NCBI GenBank assembly: GCA_000697665.1 | Contig: KL197721.1 | Location: 453,376 to 517,375, forward strand | DNA: 64,000 nucleotides | From: Jaapia argillacea MUCL 33604 | Lineage: Eukaryota > Basidiomycota > Agaricomycetes > Jaapiales > Jaapiaceae | Direction of reading: 5' to 3' | Translations under genes and position numbers: made by a program | Part shown: piece after piece, positions 34,512 to 45,159 of the stretch | Numbering within the stretch: position 1 is the stretch's first letter | Layout of the letters: every line of letters starts with the position of its first letter | The notes under the pieces: model-generated | The model's input: the letters and a program-made list of their open reading frames with translations, nothing else | Database searches by the model: none | What the model was told of the DNA's origin: nothing

Positions 34512-35628
34512 ATGCCGTCTCTCGTTATCAATGCCACTGGTAGATTGACTTCCTCCGTCTTCTCTGGTATCTCGACGGTGTTTCTGTACTCAGGCGTGTT
34601 CACTTGGGACTTTATCCTTGCGGTTCTCAATCTCTTTACGTTCAATAAGAAGAAAGGGAAGGTAGTCCCAAAAGGATGTCCAGGGGAAGGTGGAGTCTGG
34701 CCGGCGTTTGTGCCTCCAAAGAAAGGAGATAGCAGGAGCGCGTGCCCTGCGCTGAACGTTATGGCCAATCACGGTAAGTAGTAACACGTTCCTTTCCATT
34801 AAAGTCGCGTTCTAAACCTTGTTGTTACTCAGGCATCCTTCCACATGATGGACGTAATATCACGTTCAGAAATTTGAGCACCTTGGTTCGCCAAACATAC
34901 AACTTTGGGCCATCATTTTGTTTCTTCGTCCCATGGTTCAGCGCTCAGCTGCTTGGGCGCGATTATTGGTCAGACACTTTTGACCTCAGCGACCTGAGCG
35001 TGCATAATGGTATCGAGCACGATGCAAGCTTAGTCCGTACGTCCGCTGTTACCTGTAGAGATAGTGAATTGCCGTTGATCTATCTACCAGGTGAGGATAC
35101 GAATTTCCAGCCAGATCAGGGTATTCCCGCCACGGACCTCATTCACGAGCTCTTATCTCACGCAACCGGAAAGCCCAACAAAGATTTCCCCGACTCTCCA
35201 ATTCTCACTGCTGCGGACCTGTCCCTGTTCTCTGGCAAGCGACGTGCTGAAGCAAGGAAGAGGAATGGGCAGTTCACATTGAGCACTTTCCACAAAATGT
35301 TTGGCAGCGCCAAGTGAGTTCTTTAATCTATTCCATTTATTTCCGCCTTACTGAAAGGCATGTTCTCAGCGCCTCTACTATGTTGATCATCATGGGCGGC
35401 ATTGTACCCGATCTGCGTACATGGTTGTTGGAGGAAAGGTTCCCGGATAATTGGGAGCCTCGATTCCGCCAGAGGTTTGGGCTTACCATGGCTCAATTCA
35501 ACTCTACAGTCTTGAGGGTGGAGGCTGGTATCCACGAGAAGCACGAAGTTGGGCATGTCATGAGAGAGAGTGGGAGCGCGGATTCGGGTGTCTTTTTGAG
35601 TGAGGGAAATGGGTCCAACGGAAATTGA
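34512..35628 (+). CDS. haem-thiolate peroxidase / unspecific peroxygenase (chloroperoxidase family)
   Basis: Four exons: the joins are gtaagt...ctcag after ANHG, gtacgt...taccag (35037-35090) giving SLVREDTNFQPDQ, and gtgagt...ctcag giving FGSANAS. Family hallmarks: ACPALNVMANHG (the Cys is the proximal haem ligand), HDGRNITF, YNFGPSFCFFVPWF, IEHDASLVRED (the E-H-D/S and Arg of the distal side), and GHVMRESGS near the C-terminus. These enzymes use hydrogen peroxide to oxygenate diverse substrates. Near the N-terminus a hydrophobic segment (VFTWDFILAVLNLFTF) without a clear cleavage site suggests membrane anchoring or intracellular location, as in many basidiomycete short and mid-size members. 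Reading through the second intron gives a longer but false frame. Confidence 0.9.
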
Positions 35629-35794
35629 GGGGGAGGTTTCAAGCTCGTGTTCGCTTTCTATGATGGACGCACTCTGCTGCCATGTGTACTTTGGTCCAGA
35701 CTTTCACATTCATGCGGCATTTCAAGTTGTGACATGAAAATATAACATACCAGAAAAGGCAACGCCATTGCCACTCCTGGACGTCCTCCTCGCA

Positions 35795-37234
35795 ATGTCA
35801 CCGTCGAACCCTCTATCCCGGCCGCAGCCAAGCAAAAAGGCCTTTACCTTCATCGACCTTATTGATCTCGCCGATAACTTCTCCCTATCGTCTGTATCCC
35901 CAAATGATACCCTCGTTCCCTTCTACTTAGCTCCCAGCCGCTCAAGTCCAGTTATCGGATTGCTGAGGCCCTCCATCGTCGCCAAACTACGAGAGGAGCA
36001 CGAGAGTACGCAACGACATGGCGGACCCGCTGCCTGGCATTTCTCATCTCCATTCTCGACCCCCGATCTATTCGTAAGCTTTGCCTCACCTACTTTCACT
36101 CCCGCCCAACGCACTGCAATAATGAAAAACCTCTGCGAACGATGGCGAGACACGGGTTTCCAACCCAATATCATCGGACCGAGTAAATGGAGAGATGAGT
36201 TGTACCCGATTTATCGTGATCCATTTGGAGCCGCGTACGTCAAGTGGGATGGGTGGGAGACTAGGGGGGAGGAGAATTGGGCTTTTGATATGGAGAGGAG
36301 TGCTTGTGCGTTGTTTGGGGTCGTCACGTATGGTGTCCATATGACTGTTTATCGTGAGGCTGTGGAGGGGGAGAGTGAGGGGGTGAAGATTTGGGTTCCT
36401 ACTAGGGCTAAGACGAAACCTACGTGGGTGCTCTTTTTTTGGGTTAATTTGATGACAATGTTGATTGGGATGGGTACATAGATGGCCAGGATATTTGGAC
36501 AATACCGTCGCTGGTGGGATCACCAGCGGGATGAGTATGTTCGAGTCTATCGTCAAGGAGGCGATGGAAGAAGCCAGTATTGAAGAGTCGATTGTGAGGA
36601 AGTATGCAAAGTCTGTGGGTGGGGTGAGCTATTTCTTCATGTAAGTTGTATTTCCTTCTGTTCCAAGGGCATTCCGCGGTTCGGCTCCGAATCTTAAGTT
36701 TCTACCTTGTTGACTTTCGCTGATCATCCAATAGGACGTCGCAAGGCTGGCTACAACCCGAAGTCGAGTTAGTGTTACCCAACTCCGAGATGAATCGTTA
36801 CTGATGATCGTTCAGATATGTATATGATCTGAAAATACCCGCCGGCGTGGAATTCGAGCCGAAACCCTCAGATGGTGAAGTAGAATGTTTCGAGGTGAGG
36901 GTTCCGCCAGTTAGCGGCAGCCTCTCCTATGACTGACCCGCCGCCGCACATTACCCGTTCATTTCCCCAGCTTCTCTCCTTAGATGAAGTCACCTCGCGT
37001 ATGCACGCTGGTTTGTTCAAGCCTAATTGTGCCATAGGTCCGTTCGTTCACCCACATGATCCCCGTACGGAGATTTGTTGTAACTGAATCACAATGGTTG
37101 TTCATCTAGTGATCATTGACTTTATGATCCGCCATGGACACGTTACGCCCGATAACGAACCGGATTATATGAGCATTTTGACGAGGTTGCATGGGAGGTT
37201 CGAGTATGATCGATGGGGTATGTGCTCCTTATAG
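35795..37234 (+). CDS. Nudix hydrolase, thiamine-pyrophosphokinase-related (DUF4743 + Nudix)
   Basis: Six exons. Start is the ATG at 35795. The N-terminal region ([55 protein letters not shown]) matches the DUF4743 part of Tnr3-like/YJR142W proteins. After the first intron (36424-36481, gtgggt...catag) [20 protein letters not shown] leads into the Nudix box, with [13 protein letters not shown] replacing the usual REUxEE. Then [22 protein letters not shown], and [12 protein letters not shown]. In the family, these enzymes hydrolyse damaged thiamine diphosphate forms such as oxy-thiamine diphosphate. The intron joins at gtaagt, gttagt, gtgagg and gtccgt all hold frame. The box uses Lys for Arg and Ser for the second Gly, as seen in this family. 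Confidence 0.86.
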
Positions 37235-37719
37235 GGATCCCGTAGGCGAAGAGAGAACAAGGAAATGGAAGGAGCTGAGGAAACTACGGTGGATGGAACT
37301 GCTCGCGGTCGTAGACTAGAAGACCTACGCCGAGTTTGACGGAAAGCCAAGTGAACCTCTGAATGCATGGACAACCTCACCATCACATCGGCGAGCTGAG
37401 GCGTAAGCGTCGTGCATGGAATTCTATTCATCCTCGAAAGGAGTGAAGGCGAAGATGTAAGGTAGATAATAAATCAAAGACCAGAACAAAACAAAACATC
37501 GTCAGGGTAAGGTTCGAAGTCGTACAATTTGGTTTAGTCCTCTGCAGTCAACTTCTCTGAACAACAAAACAACAAAAAAAAACATCGTCCAAAAACCAAA
37601 AACCAGGTCCGGAATAATAAATATCGAAACTGGGTCCATGTGAGGTATCCGTGAAGGTTCGTGGGGTAGCGTGCGTGCGGGGTGCGTGGCTCAGAACATC
37701 AGGGGACGAGGGTGGAGGA
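37235..37719. other. convergent intergenic region
   Basis: 3' flanks of the Nudix gene (plus) and of the next gene (minus), with A-rich runs near 37480-37590 (aacaaaacaaaacat, acaacaaaaaaaaac). No gene seen. Confidence 0.45.
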
Positions 37720-38329
37720 TCAAACAAAAGATTCCACCAGCCGTGATGGGGGTACTTGTCGACTCATGCCAGGAAATCGTCGAGGATATCGATTGGTCCG
37801 CCGTTGCTACAAACGGGTCTCAGAACCAATCTCTACATTCAAAGTGTGCAAACTCACTTGTCTCGAAAGTATCAGTTTGGCCATAGATAAGGGTGCTTGA
37901 GAGTTATATATTGATGATACTGAATTACAATTGATTTAGCGCCTGGTTGACGAGTCACCACGCATTAACGGCACGCGACTCACGAGGTCTGTCAAAACCT
38001 GGCTTTCTGGACAAATTCCAATTCATAGACATCCTAACGAGCTCTCCTCCTCCAGAATACTGCCCTTGCCCAATGGCTGTCCGACCATCCATGACAGGAG
38101 CGTAATTCCCCAGCACTGAACCTAAAGAAGAACTCCACTGCCAGAATTTCGTCACTCCCATATCCTCCGAGACGCCACCTGTCGATAGAGCTCCACTTGA
38201 CAGTAGTTTGAAGTTTGGAGTATTAAATAGATGTCCGGAAGTGAGACCGACGCGGACCATTATGGTGAGGAGGGATGTGATGAAGGAGAGGAGGGAGATG
38301 GCCACCGAGAGCGAGAAAAAGTCGCTCAT
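37720..38329 (-). CDS. small single-span membrane protein, unidentified
   Basis: Three exons: 38329-37984, 37919-37858 and 37806-37720, joined by gtgagt...attcag and gtgagt...tttgtag, which both keep frame. N-terminal MSDFFSLSVAISLLSFITSL is a signal-anchor-like hydrophobic helix; the rest is Gly/Ser-rich (GALSTGGVSEDMG, TAIGQGQYSGGGE) and ends in a basic Arg/Pro tail (NRYPRRFPGMSRQ). About 165 residues. Function and family not recognised. Support is from open frame plus two clean introns, not homology. Confidence 0.5.
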
Positions 38330-38972
38330 TTTGGATGATTTTACCGTCGATGTTGGTTGCGCACGGACCCTGTGCAGTTGACGCAGCAGGGATTTTGGGG
38401 AGGGAGGGGAGACGGGTGCGGGGGGAGCGTCGAAGCGATGACCTGGCTGTAGCTGATATAGAACTGCCTAGTTACCGACGCTACAATTGAACTTCGGTTA
38501 TTTCCGGTCTGAGGGTGTGAACGTTGTGGCGTCATTGCGGCCTTGTGGAGGTTCTGCTCGTCCTCGTTGCTTTCCTTCTCTCCGTCTTTCATCCGAGTGC
38601 CTCAGTTCTGCGTGTTCAGAAACGAGGACTTGCTATGAATAAACTACCGGGGATGAGCTGGAGGTTATCTGTGCTCAACCAGGAGTTACCCCCGACAGAC
38701 TGCTTGCATCGCCGATTTTTTAACGATTTTGTGTCGCGATTCGTCCTCGAGGACTCGATCAAGGATATCTTTGGATCTGGGTTAGCGTATCTTTGCAATA
38801 CCGGAGTCTCGGCCTCGGAATCTTGTCGCTTCGAATGGCCAGTATTGGCCAGTTTGATAACGATCGTAATCTGCTTTCATCCTGGTGCCAAGTGGCGACT
38901 AGCCCTTACTAGGTCTGCTCTGAATGATCATCGCGCCCCCAGGCGGGATTGTCGGTATCGAATATCAACAAG
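38330..38972. other. intergenic (divergent region)
   Basis: A plus-strand frame at 38524-38976 is open for 150 codons but starts at TTG and shows no known motif. Confidence 0.4.
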
Positions 38973-40763
38973 ATGAAAGCTGCTCGTTATCATGGCCCGG
39001 GCGATATTCGCGTCGAACAAGTCTCTGAACCCGACGTCGCCAAAGGACAGGTGAAGATAAAGGTGAGATGTCCGTTAACACTATCTTGATAGCACCTGAG
39101 TGCTGATCAGCGAGGCGTCCTTCCTAGGTTGCATGGTTAGTCCAGCGTGTCGTGCCTATCATGAGCAAGGTAATCGGAATAATGGAAATTTTGACAATGT
39201 TTTGTGGTTAGGAACGGAAGTATGTGCTTCTACGTACCCCGCTGCGGGGCAATTTCCACTTGATAGCCACTGATAAGCCACACGCCTAACCGATAGTATG
39301 TGGTTCGGACCTCCACGCATTCTTGACTGTAACTTCCATATTCCCCACTGTGGATGAGCCTAACTTCCTCACCAAAGAGAAGCTGCCTATCACCCTGGGG
39401 CACGAGTGAGTTCGGCCTCCTAACTCCTAAGCTCCCTTCGAAGGCGTGCTGATCAAATTCTATCCACCTTCCTCACAATGACGTTCTAGATTCTCTGGTA
39501 CAGTCGTCGAAGTTGGCGAAGGTGTAGATAAGAATAAATTCCCCGCGAACCAGTCCGTTTGCGCGTACGTAACTTACTATCTCCACCTTTGCTTGGCTGA
39601 TGTACATGCTTGAACAGTGAACCACTTCTCTCTTGCAGAACCGCCTCGTGCAGCGAATGCGCCGATGGCTCCCGTAATATTTGCCCTCATGCCAATTCTC
39701 TGGTTCGCACCCATTCTATCATCCCTGGTATTGTCTTACAAGTCTTTCCATCGCCCAGGGCATTGCCGGCTGGGGTGGAGGTCTCTCTGAATACATCTCA
39801 GTCGACCAGGACCTAGTCCATGTCTTACCACCCAACATTCCGCGTACGTATCCTCCCTGCTCTCATATCTTACCCTGTCCATCATTCTCATTCCCTCGTG
39901 AAACCAAAGTGGATGTGGGTGCTTGCATCGAGCCCCTCAGCGTCGCTTGGTACGCCGTCAAACGCTCGGGCTTCAAAGCGGGCGACAGTACTCTCGTCCT
40001 TGGATCAGGGCCGGCAAGTATAATCTTCCTCCAACCGATACGGTCCTAACACTGCATGGATATTCCGATCTTGGTCACTTAATAGATCGGTCTCTTTGTA
40101 ATCAAAGTCCTCAAGTACGTTCGCTTCAGCGATGGCTCCATAAGTATCACCCTTTGAACTAGAGGTCTAGAGCCCTTGGTGCTTCTTGGATCGGAGTCTC
40201 CGAACCCTCTCCCCTTCGCCGCCAGCTGGCATCCAAGCATGGCGCTTCAGCTCTGTTCGACCCCTTGTCTCCTGGTGTTGACATATTGCAGTCCATCCTA
40301 GACGCCACTTCCGGACGAGGGGTGGACATAGCGTTCGATTGTGCTGGTGTGCAGGCAGCGCTGGACACTGCATTGGTCAGCTTGAAACCAAGAGGTGTAT
40401 TGATGGGTATTGCCTTGTGGGAGGGGAAACCCGTCCTGGATGCGAATTTGATCTTGTTTAGGGAGTTGACCTACACAGGTGAGGAGTTTCGTGCTCTGGG
40501 TGTCAGTTATCATGAATTGATGGATCGAGCGTAGGTATCATTTCATATGACCGAGTCCATCCTGAAGTCATCCAAGCTGTTGCTTCAGGCAAATTGGGAT
40601 CATTCGAAGATATCATTACCAGCAAGATAGCTATCGAGGACGTTGTGGAGAAGGGATTCAAGGCATTGATTGAGGAGAAGGATCGACAGAGTGAGTTTTT
40701 TTGTGTGTCACGCAGAGAGGTTGTCCTGATTGGCGTTCAGTCAAGGTTCTGGTTCATCCCTGA
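38973..40763 (+). CDS. zinc-dependent MDR dehydrogenase, (R,R)-butanediol dehydrogenase-like
   Basis: About eleven exons. The start MKAARYHGPGDIRVEQV is the usual Zn-MDR opening. An 8-base microexon at 39212-39219 supplies N-G of VAWNGICGSDLHAF, where the Cys of GICGSD is the catalytic zinc ligand. GHEFSGTVVEVGEGV carries the GHE motif. CRTASCSECADGSRNIC is the structural-zinc cluster. The nucleotide loop VLGSGPIGLFVI is split by a GC-AG intron (donor gcaagt at 40014, ending taatag at 40085). The later part (DIAFDCAGVQAALDTAL, LKPRGVLMGIALW, SKIAIEDVVEKGF, KVLVHP) is typical of butanediol/sorbitol dehydrogenases. It would reversibly oxidise 2,3-butanediol or a related diol with NAD(P). Confidence 0.88.
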
Positions 40764-41320
40764 TTGCTGACGGTTATCGGGATGTTTTCTACCCAGTTTT
40801 CCCTTGTACTTTTACGGGGCAACGATCCTCTACCTCTGTCGTTTTGGTACAAAATCGGGGAATGTCTATCAAGCAGAATCAAACCATTGTTGATGTACAT
40901 GTATCACAGAAATGGAAACGATTTATCATTTTCTACATGGCCATCGACAACACTCCATTCCCTCAGGAACACCCAATCTTTCTGCATTTAAGCTATGATT
41001 CGACGTCAGCTAGATGCCATTGGTGTACATCTAATCGGGTCTATCAACTAAGAAAGAGACCAAGGCCGTTGGTCGTTGTATCTCCAAAAATAAAATAAGA
41101 AATCGCATATCGGTGGCTTCAAAAAAATCCCCGTTAGTCAAGAACTTAGCCTGGACGATTTTTCCCATATGAATCGTCGAAGAATCCATGCCCTTCCGCA
41201 TTAACTTAATCAATTCCCCCAGATATGGTATCGTTCTTCGACTGCACGGTGCAAGGGGCGAGACAATAGGTGCGGGTTTGATGAACCTGTCGGGGTCGAC
41301 CTGAAGGTCATGTTCGGCAT
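40764..41320. other. intergenic, or tail of the DUF6606 relic
   Basis: A minus-strand frame of about 100 codons near 41350-41031 (IHDAEHDLQVDPDRFIKPAP, GELIKLMRKGMDSS) is open but not recognised; it may belong to the decayed gene to the right. Confidence 0.3.
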
Positions 41321-43920
41321 CATGTATCTATTTTGCTAAACCTCCCTAAGAATTGGCAGAGCTGCTGGTAAGTCTCATAATTAGGTAGGTATAACTGTCC
41401 AGCGCAGAGATTGAGCAGGGTGACGAGATTTCTTCGCGGTTGTTTCAAATAGCTCTGAGATCGTCGAAAGACTTCATGGAGTCGGTCACTCTTGGGGTGT
41501 ACTATTGAAGATGCACTGTTTGCGACTGGCGAATTTTGGGGAGCAGGTGGCCTCCTGATCATTGCAAGTTGTGGGCGTGTCCCTCAGTCGGACGAGCCAG
41601 CTGAGAGCAATATCGCGAGCCTGGCGAAGCCGTTCACAGGCGCCTGTCGAGGACAGACTGCCAATGTGCCAAGCAACCTGCATGAACAAGAGATGCACCT
41701 CCTCTCGCTGAAATCTGAGGGGATTTGAAGCGAATTCTCTCGAAATATCCAGCCACTGGAGAAGCCGCCCACCCCGTAAACTACCGAATGCGATGCATCC
41801 GTGTAGACTGAGATTGTGGTGGCACCGTGACTACGACGCCAGTATTTGACTGGAGGTGTGAGTAGTGCACTCGATCGCGAATCGAATGTTACTGTACGGC
41901 CCGGACTCAGGTAGCTGAAAAGTGTAGCGACTACTTGTAGTGTAATTCGCGAATCGGGGCTTTGATTCAGGGACTACCTATGTGTCATAGTTACAGTCGA
42001 AGAGACGATGCTTCAAAGCGTGATCGACGCAGACGGTCGCCTCGTTGGAAGGAATCTGCAGTGCCATAATGTTTCTGCTCGAACGGCCTGGCTTGCGAAG
42101 CCAAGGTGATTCGTCCATAGTGTGCTGCAGCAGGCGCAAAACGCTGAAGACCAGAATATATTTGACCTTTTTTCGACGTCAGCCATAGCGTCCACTTCCC
42201 TCTCATGTTTGAGCGACTTATGGTGAGCCGAGGCAATGAGGTAACGGATTGCAAAAGATTCTTCATCCACGGAGTCTGTGAATACAGACGGCAGCTTGGC
42301 ATAGTCGGAGCGAGCAGTCAAGGGTGGTAGAATGGACTTCAGACGCTTCATTGACGAGGACCTGCGCAAAAGCAGTGGCTCCAGCAACTTCGCGGTGATC
42401 TCTAGCGGATATTCCTGTAACAGCGAGCATTGTGTGACAGCAAGCTTACGACAGCCACCCATAGCTCGAAGATAGTGAGCAGCATCATGGACGAATCCTC
42501 CGGGTTTATCATATAATGAATCCTCGAGGATACAGCGTATATGGAAACCCATCGTGCGACTAAAGATAGAGCGGCTCCGTTACGAAGGTATGTGGAAATC
42601 CAGTCATCGATGCTATTGAAAACGGAAATTTCGAAGTCGAGCAGGGGGAGCCCAGGGTCCACCGCTAGCGCCGCAAAAGGTTGCGCTTCGGTGACGCGGA
42701 GTCGGACTCTGTCGAGGCGGGGCGAGGTATTTGCGGCGAGGAGCAGAGTTACACCTGAGGACCTGCGACAGGTAGGCCTTGCTATCCGACAATGAGAGTC
42801 TGGTGTCTGCAAAGACGTCGAGGCCTTCGGGGTTCCATGATGACCGCGGCTTGCTTTGCTTCTCCCGTATTACATGCCATCTATCCTGTAACAAGTTCTC
42901 CACGGATTGACCAACATTACGAACCTCATGTACAACAAACTGGGGACACTCGGTGATGCCCAGTTTGAATAAGCGACGGCTGACCTCTGCACGCATGCAA
43001 AAGAGGGTGTTACTGGGCATCCGCATCTCCGTAGTACGGCGCAGAAATCGAGACATCGCAAACAACAGGAAGGACTTGTAATGGTCGTGTGGACTTGTGG
43101 CGTGAAGAAGCGAAGTTTGGAGCGCAACGCGTATGACCAGCCAGAGGGAAGATCGTCTCCAAGGCTCAGCCCTGGAACCATCGCACAAAACATCATCACC
43201 AGTCCGCTTCCGAATGCGAGCAACCTCAGCCACCTCTCCCATTCCACGCAGAATCCCAGTGAGCAACTCGTTGATGTACCGAGGATGCGCAGTATTTCTG
43301 ACTTCGTACACTCTACGGCCTGCCTTACTGGTGGTCGCAGCCGAATCGAGAATGTCAACGCTCATGTAGGCGAGGAAGTCAGCGAGTTCACTGATGAAGG
43401 CGGGATCCTCGACGATGTAAGTAGGGACGGCGATGGTGGGACCCGCTCAAGAACAGATGAGTTTCCCTTTGGTCTTCAAGACTTGCTCAGCAGCCGATGA
43501 GACTTCGAAGGACTCAAATGTTGTCTGGTCGGTGGATTTCTGCAGAACGATTTCAGCATTCTGTGCTCGAATAAGAAACGTATTGATATCTAATAGGATA
43601 ATGTCAGTTTCGTCAGGACAATGACGAAAGGAGCACCGTAAGTATCTCTAGAAGCCATGCGTTGAATTGATTCCCTGATTCCTTCAAGCGATAGCTTGCC
43701 ACTCTCGTGAGAAACCGATATCCTCGTCAACAACTTTATAATTGGGGCCCAAAAGGGTCTTTCGCCCGTCGGAATGAGAGCATGATACGAATCAGCAAAA
43801 CGACAAAGGGATCGGCAAAGTAGATGGTATTTCGGTGCATCGTAGTCGTTGTGCTGAGGCAATCGCTATAGAAAGAATACGTGGTGGATGATGTATAGGT
43901 CGACGTCCTGAACGTCCTCC
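41320..43920 (-). pseudogene. decayed DUF6606-family giant gene (N-terminal part plus downstream remnants)
   Basis: The minus strand carries the N-terminal DUF6606 layout: DLYIIHHVFF, then LPQHNDYDAPKYHLLCRSLC, ILLQKSTDQTTFESFEVSSA (in pieces), ADFLAYMSVDILDSAATTSK, NTAHPRYINELLTGILRGMG, ARIRKRTGDDVLC, HYKSFLLFAMSRFL, SVENLLQDRWHVIREKQSKP and LLEPLLLRRSSSMKRL. Intact genes of this family code for proteins of about 3,000 residues with DUF3638 and DUF3645 downstream. Here the coding sequence is spread over three frames, with an in-frame TAG near 43867 between HHVFFL and RLPQH, a one-base loss in ELWVAV-KLAVTQ near 42450, and the rest collapsed to remnants near 41320-41770 (MHLLFMQVAWHIG, FARLAILLS). 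It is a host gene that has lost function. Confidence 0.72.
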
Positions 43921-44558
43921 ACCCTGAGAGGAGGATAATCTGCGAGTGTCCTCAGTGTAATTATGAAAGTCGAGAACAAATAGCAGGCTGTCTGGAGCCG
44001 CGCTTTAATACGGTCACGTGGCCTCATACAAACCGGTCCACTAACCTGAACCGATGCAGCACATTGCTGAACAGACATGTACAACTATTCTCCTAGGCAC
44101 AACTGTTTCAATAAAACAAATGTCAGTCGCGGAGTTCGCATCACCCCAACCGGCTATTGGTAGCGGCATCCTAGTACGGAGGGGCACGCCTGGTTGCCGA
44201 ATGGAAACCTGGCTTAAATCTCAAACAGACTGAGGTTCTCAAGACGACGACGACTCGAAAGCAGTTGACGGGACACGCGCTGCAGAGAATATCAGCAGGG
44301 AGAAATCAGTGCCAATGACCAGTGACAGACACGTCATCCGGGGACTGCGTGTATCAGATCCAGGTCGCATATCTCGCCGTCCTCAACGCTCCTGCAAGAA
44401 CGAGTACGGATGGGGAAGCCGGCGACCAAATAGTGTGGAGAGCCAAGGACGAAAAAACTAGATAAACCAGGGGCACGGATCTCTATTGGTGATCTCGTGG
44501 ACACAGGACACACCAATCATCTGATTTAAACATCCGCCGTCGTATGTGTTCCCAACCC
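43921..44558. other. intergenic, no supportable gene
   Basis: No motif or splice-consistent frame recognised. Confidence 0.4.
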
Positions 44559-44899
44559 CTACACAGCTGCACTCTTCTTTGGTGCTTCATCCACTGGAGG
44601 GTTCAAGTAGACCTGAGTAATAACGGTTTCATGAATACGACGCAAAACCAGGCAAAAATTCGTGGGCACCTGCTCGCCACCCTGGCCATTCGACCATTGC
44701 TGGTATCTCAATGCAGTGAGACCTCGCTTTTCTGCTTGGACACGCTCGCCCTCCTTCAACGACTGGCGCAGAGCTCGCGCGCAGATCTGAGAGTACTTGT
44801 TAAAACTAGTTTGAAAAGTCGAGGTACATCAGCGCATGCAGCAACGATATGTGGGATCTGGTGAACTTACGAAAAATGCGCACGCCAGGTAGCACTCAT
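44559..44899 (-). CDS. ATP15: mitochondrial ATP synthase epsilon subunit
   Basis: Three tiny exons: 44899-44871, 44805-44670 and 44612-44559, joined by gtaagt...actag and gtgccc...ctcag; total 72 codons. The protein starts MSATWRAHFSFNKYSQICAR, then ALRQSLKEGERVQAEKRG, and ends NPPVDEAPKKSAAV. This is the epsilon subunit of the F1 central stalk (yeast Atp15), whose N-terminal M-S-x-x-W-R-x-x-x-x-x-Y-x-x-x-x and A-x-R-x-S-L-K are conserved. It binds gamma and delta in the matrix and stabilises the stalk. No cleavable presequence is expected in this subunit. Exon lengths (29, 136, 54) sum to a whole reading frame. Confidence 0.88.
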
Positions 44900-45159
44900 T
44901 TCGAGGAAATATTTGGAGGGGAGGAGAGGAACGTGGGAACTCGGAGCGCTGTGGCTCGGAGTTTGAAGTTGTGGTCTCAACACCGGCTCAGTCCATGGTG
45001 GGACCTTGAGGTCACACCCTGCAACTTCACCTTCCGTGCAGTGGGAGGGAGAAAGTCCATGGTACATATATCATTGCTACGATTCTACTAATCAAGCAAC
45101 ATGTCGGTATGATAACATATACAGGGATTACGCTCCACCATACACAAGCTCACCGACAT
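44900..45159. other. short intergenic region
   Basis: Promoter of ATP15 and 3' end of BRO1. No gene seen. Confidence 0.4.

Noticed and set aside
35037-35090. Read-through of the second peroxidase intron
   Set aside because: Reading through is open but breaks the conserved EHDASLVRED sequence; splicing restores it.
38524-38976. 150-codon plus-strand frame
   Set aside because: It starts at TTG, has no motif and ends in the next gene's start region.
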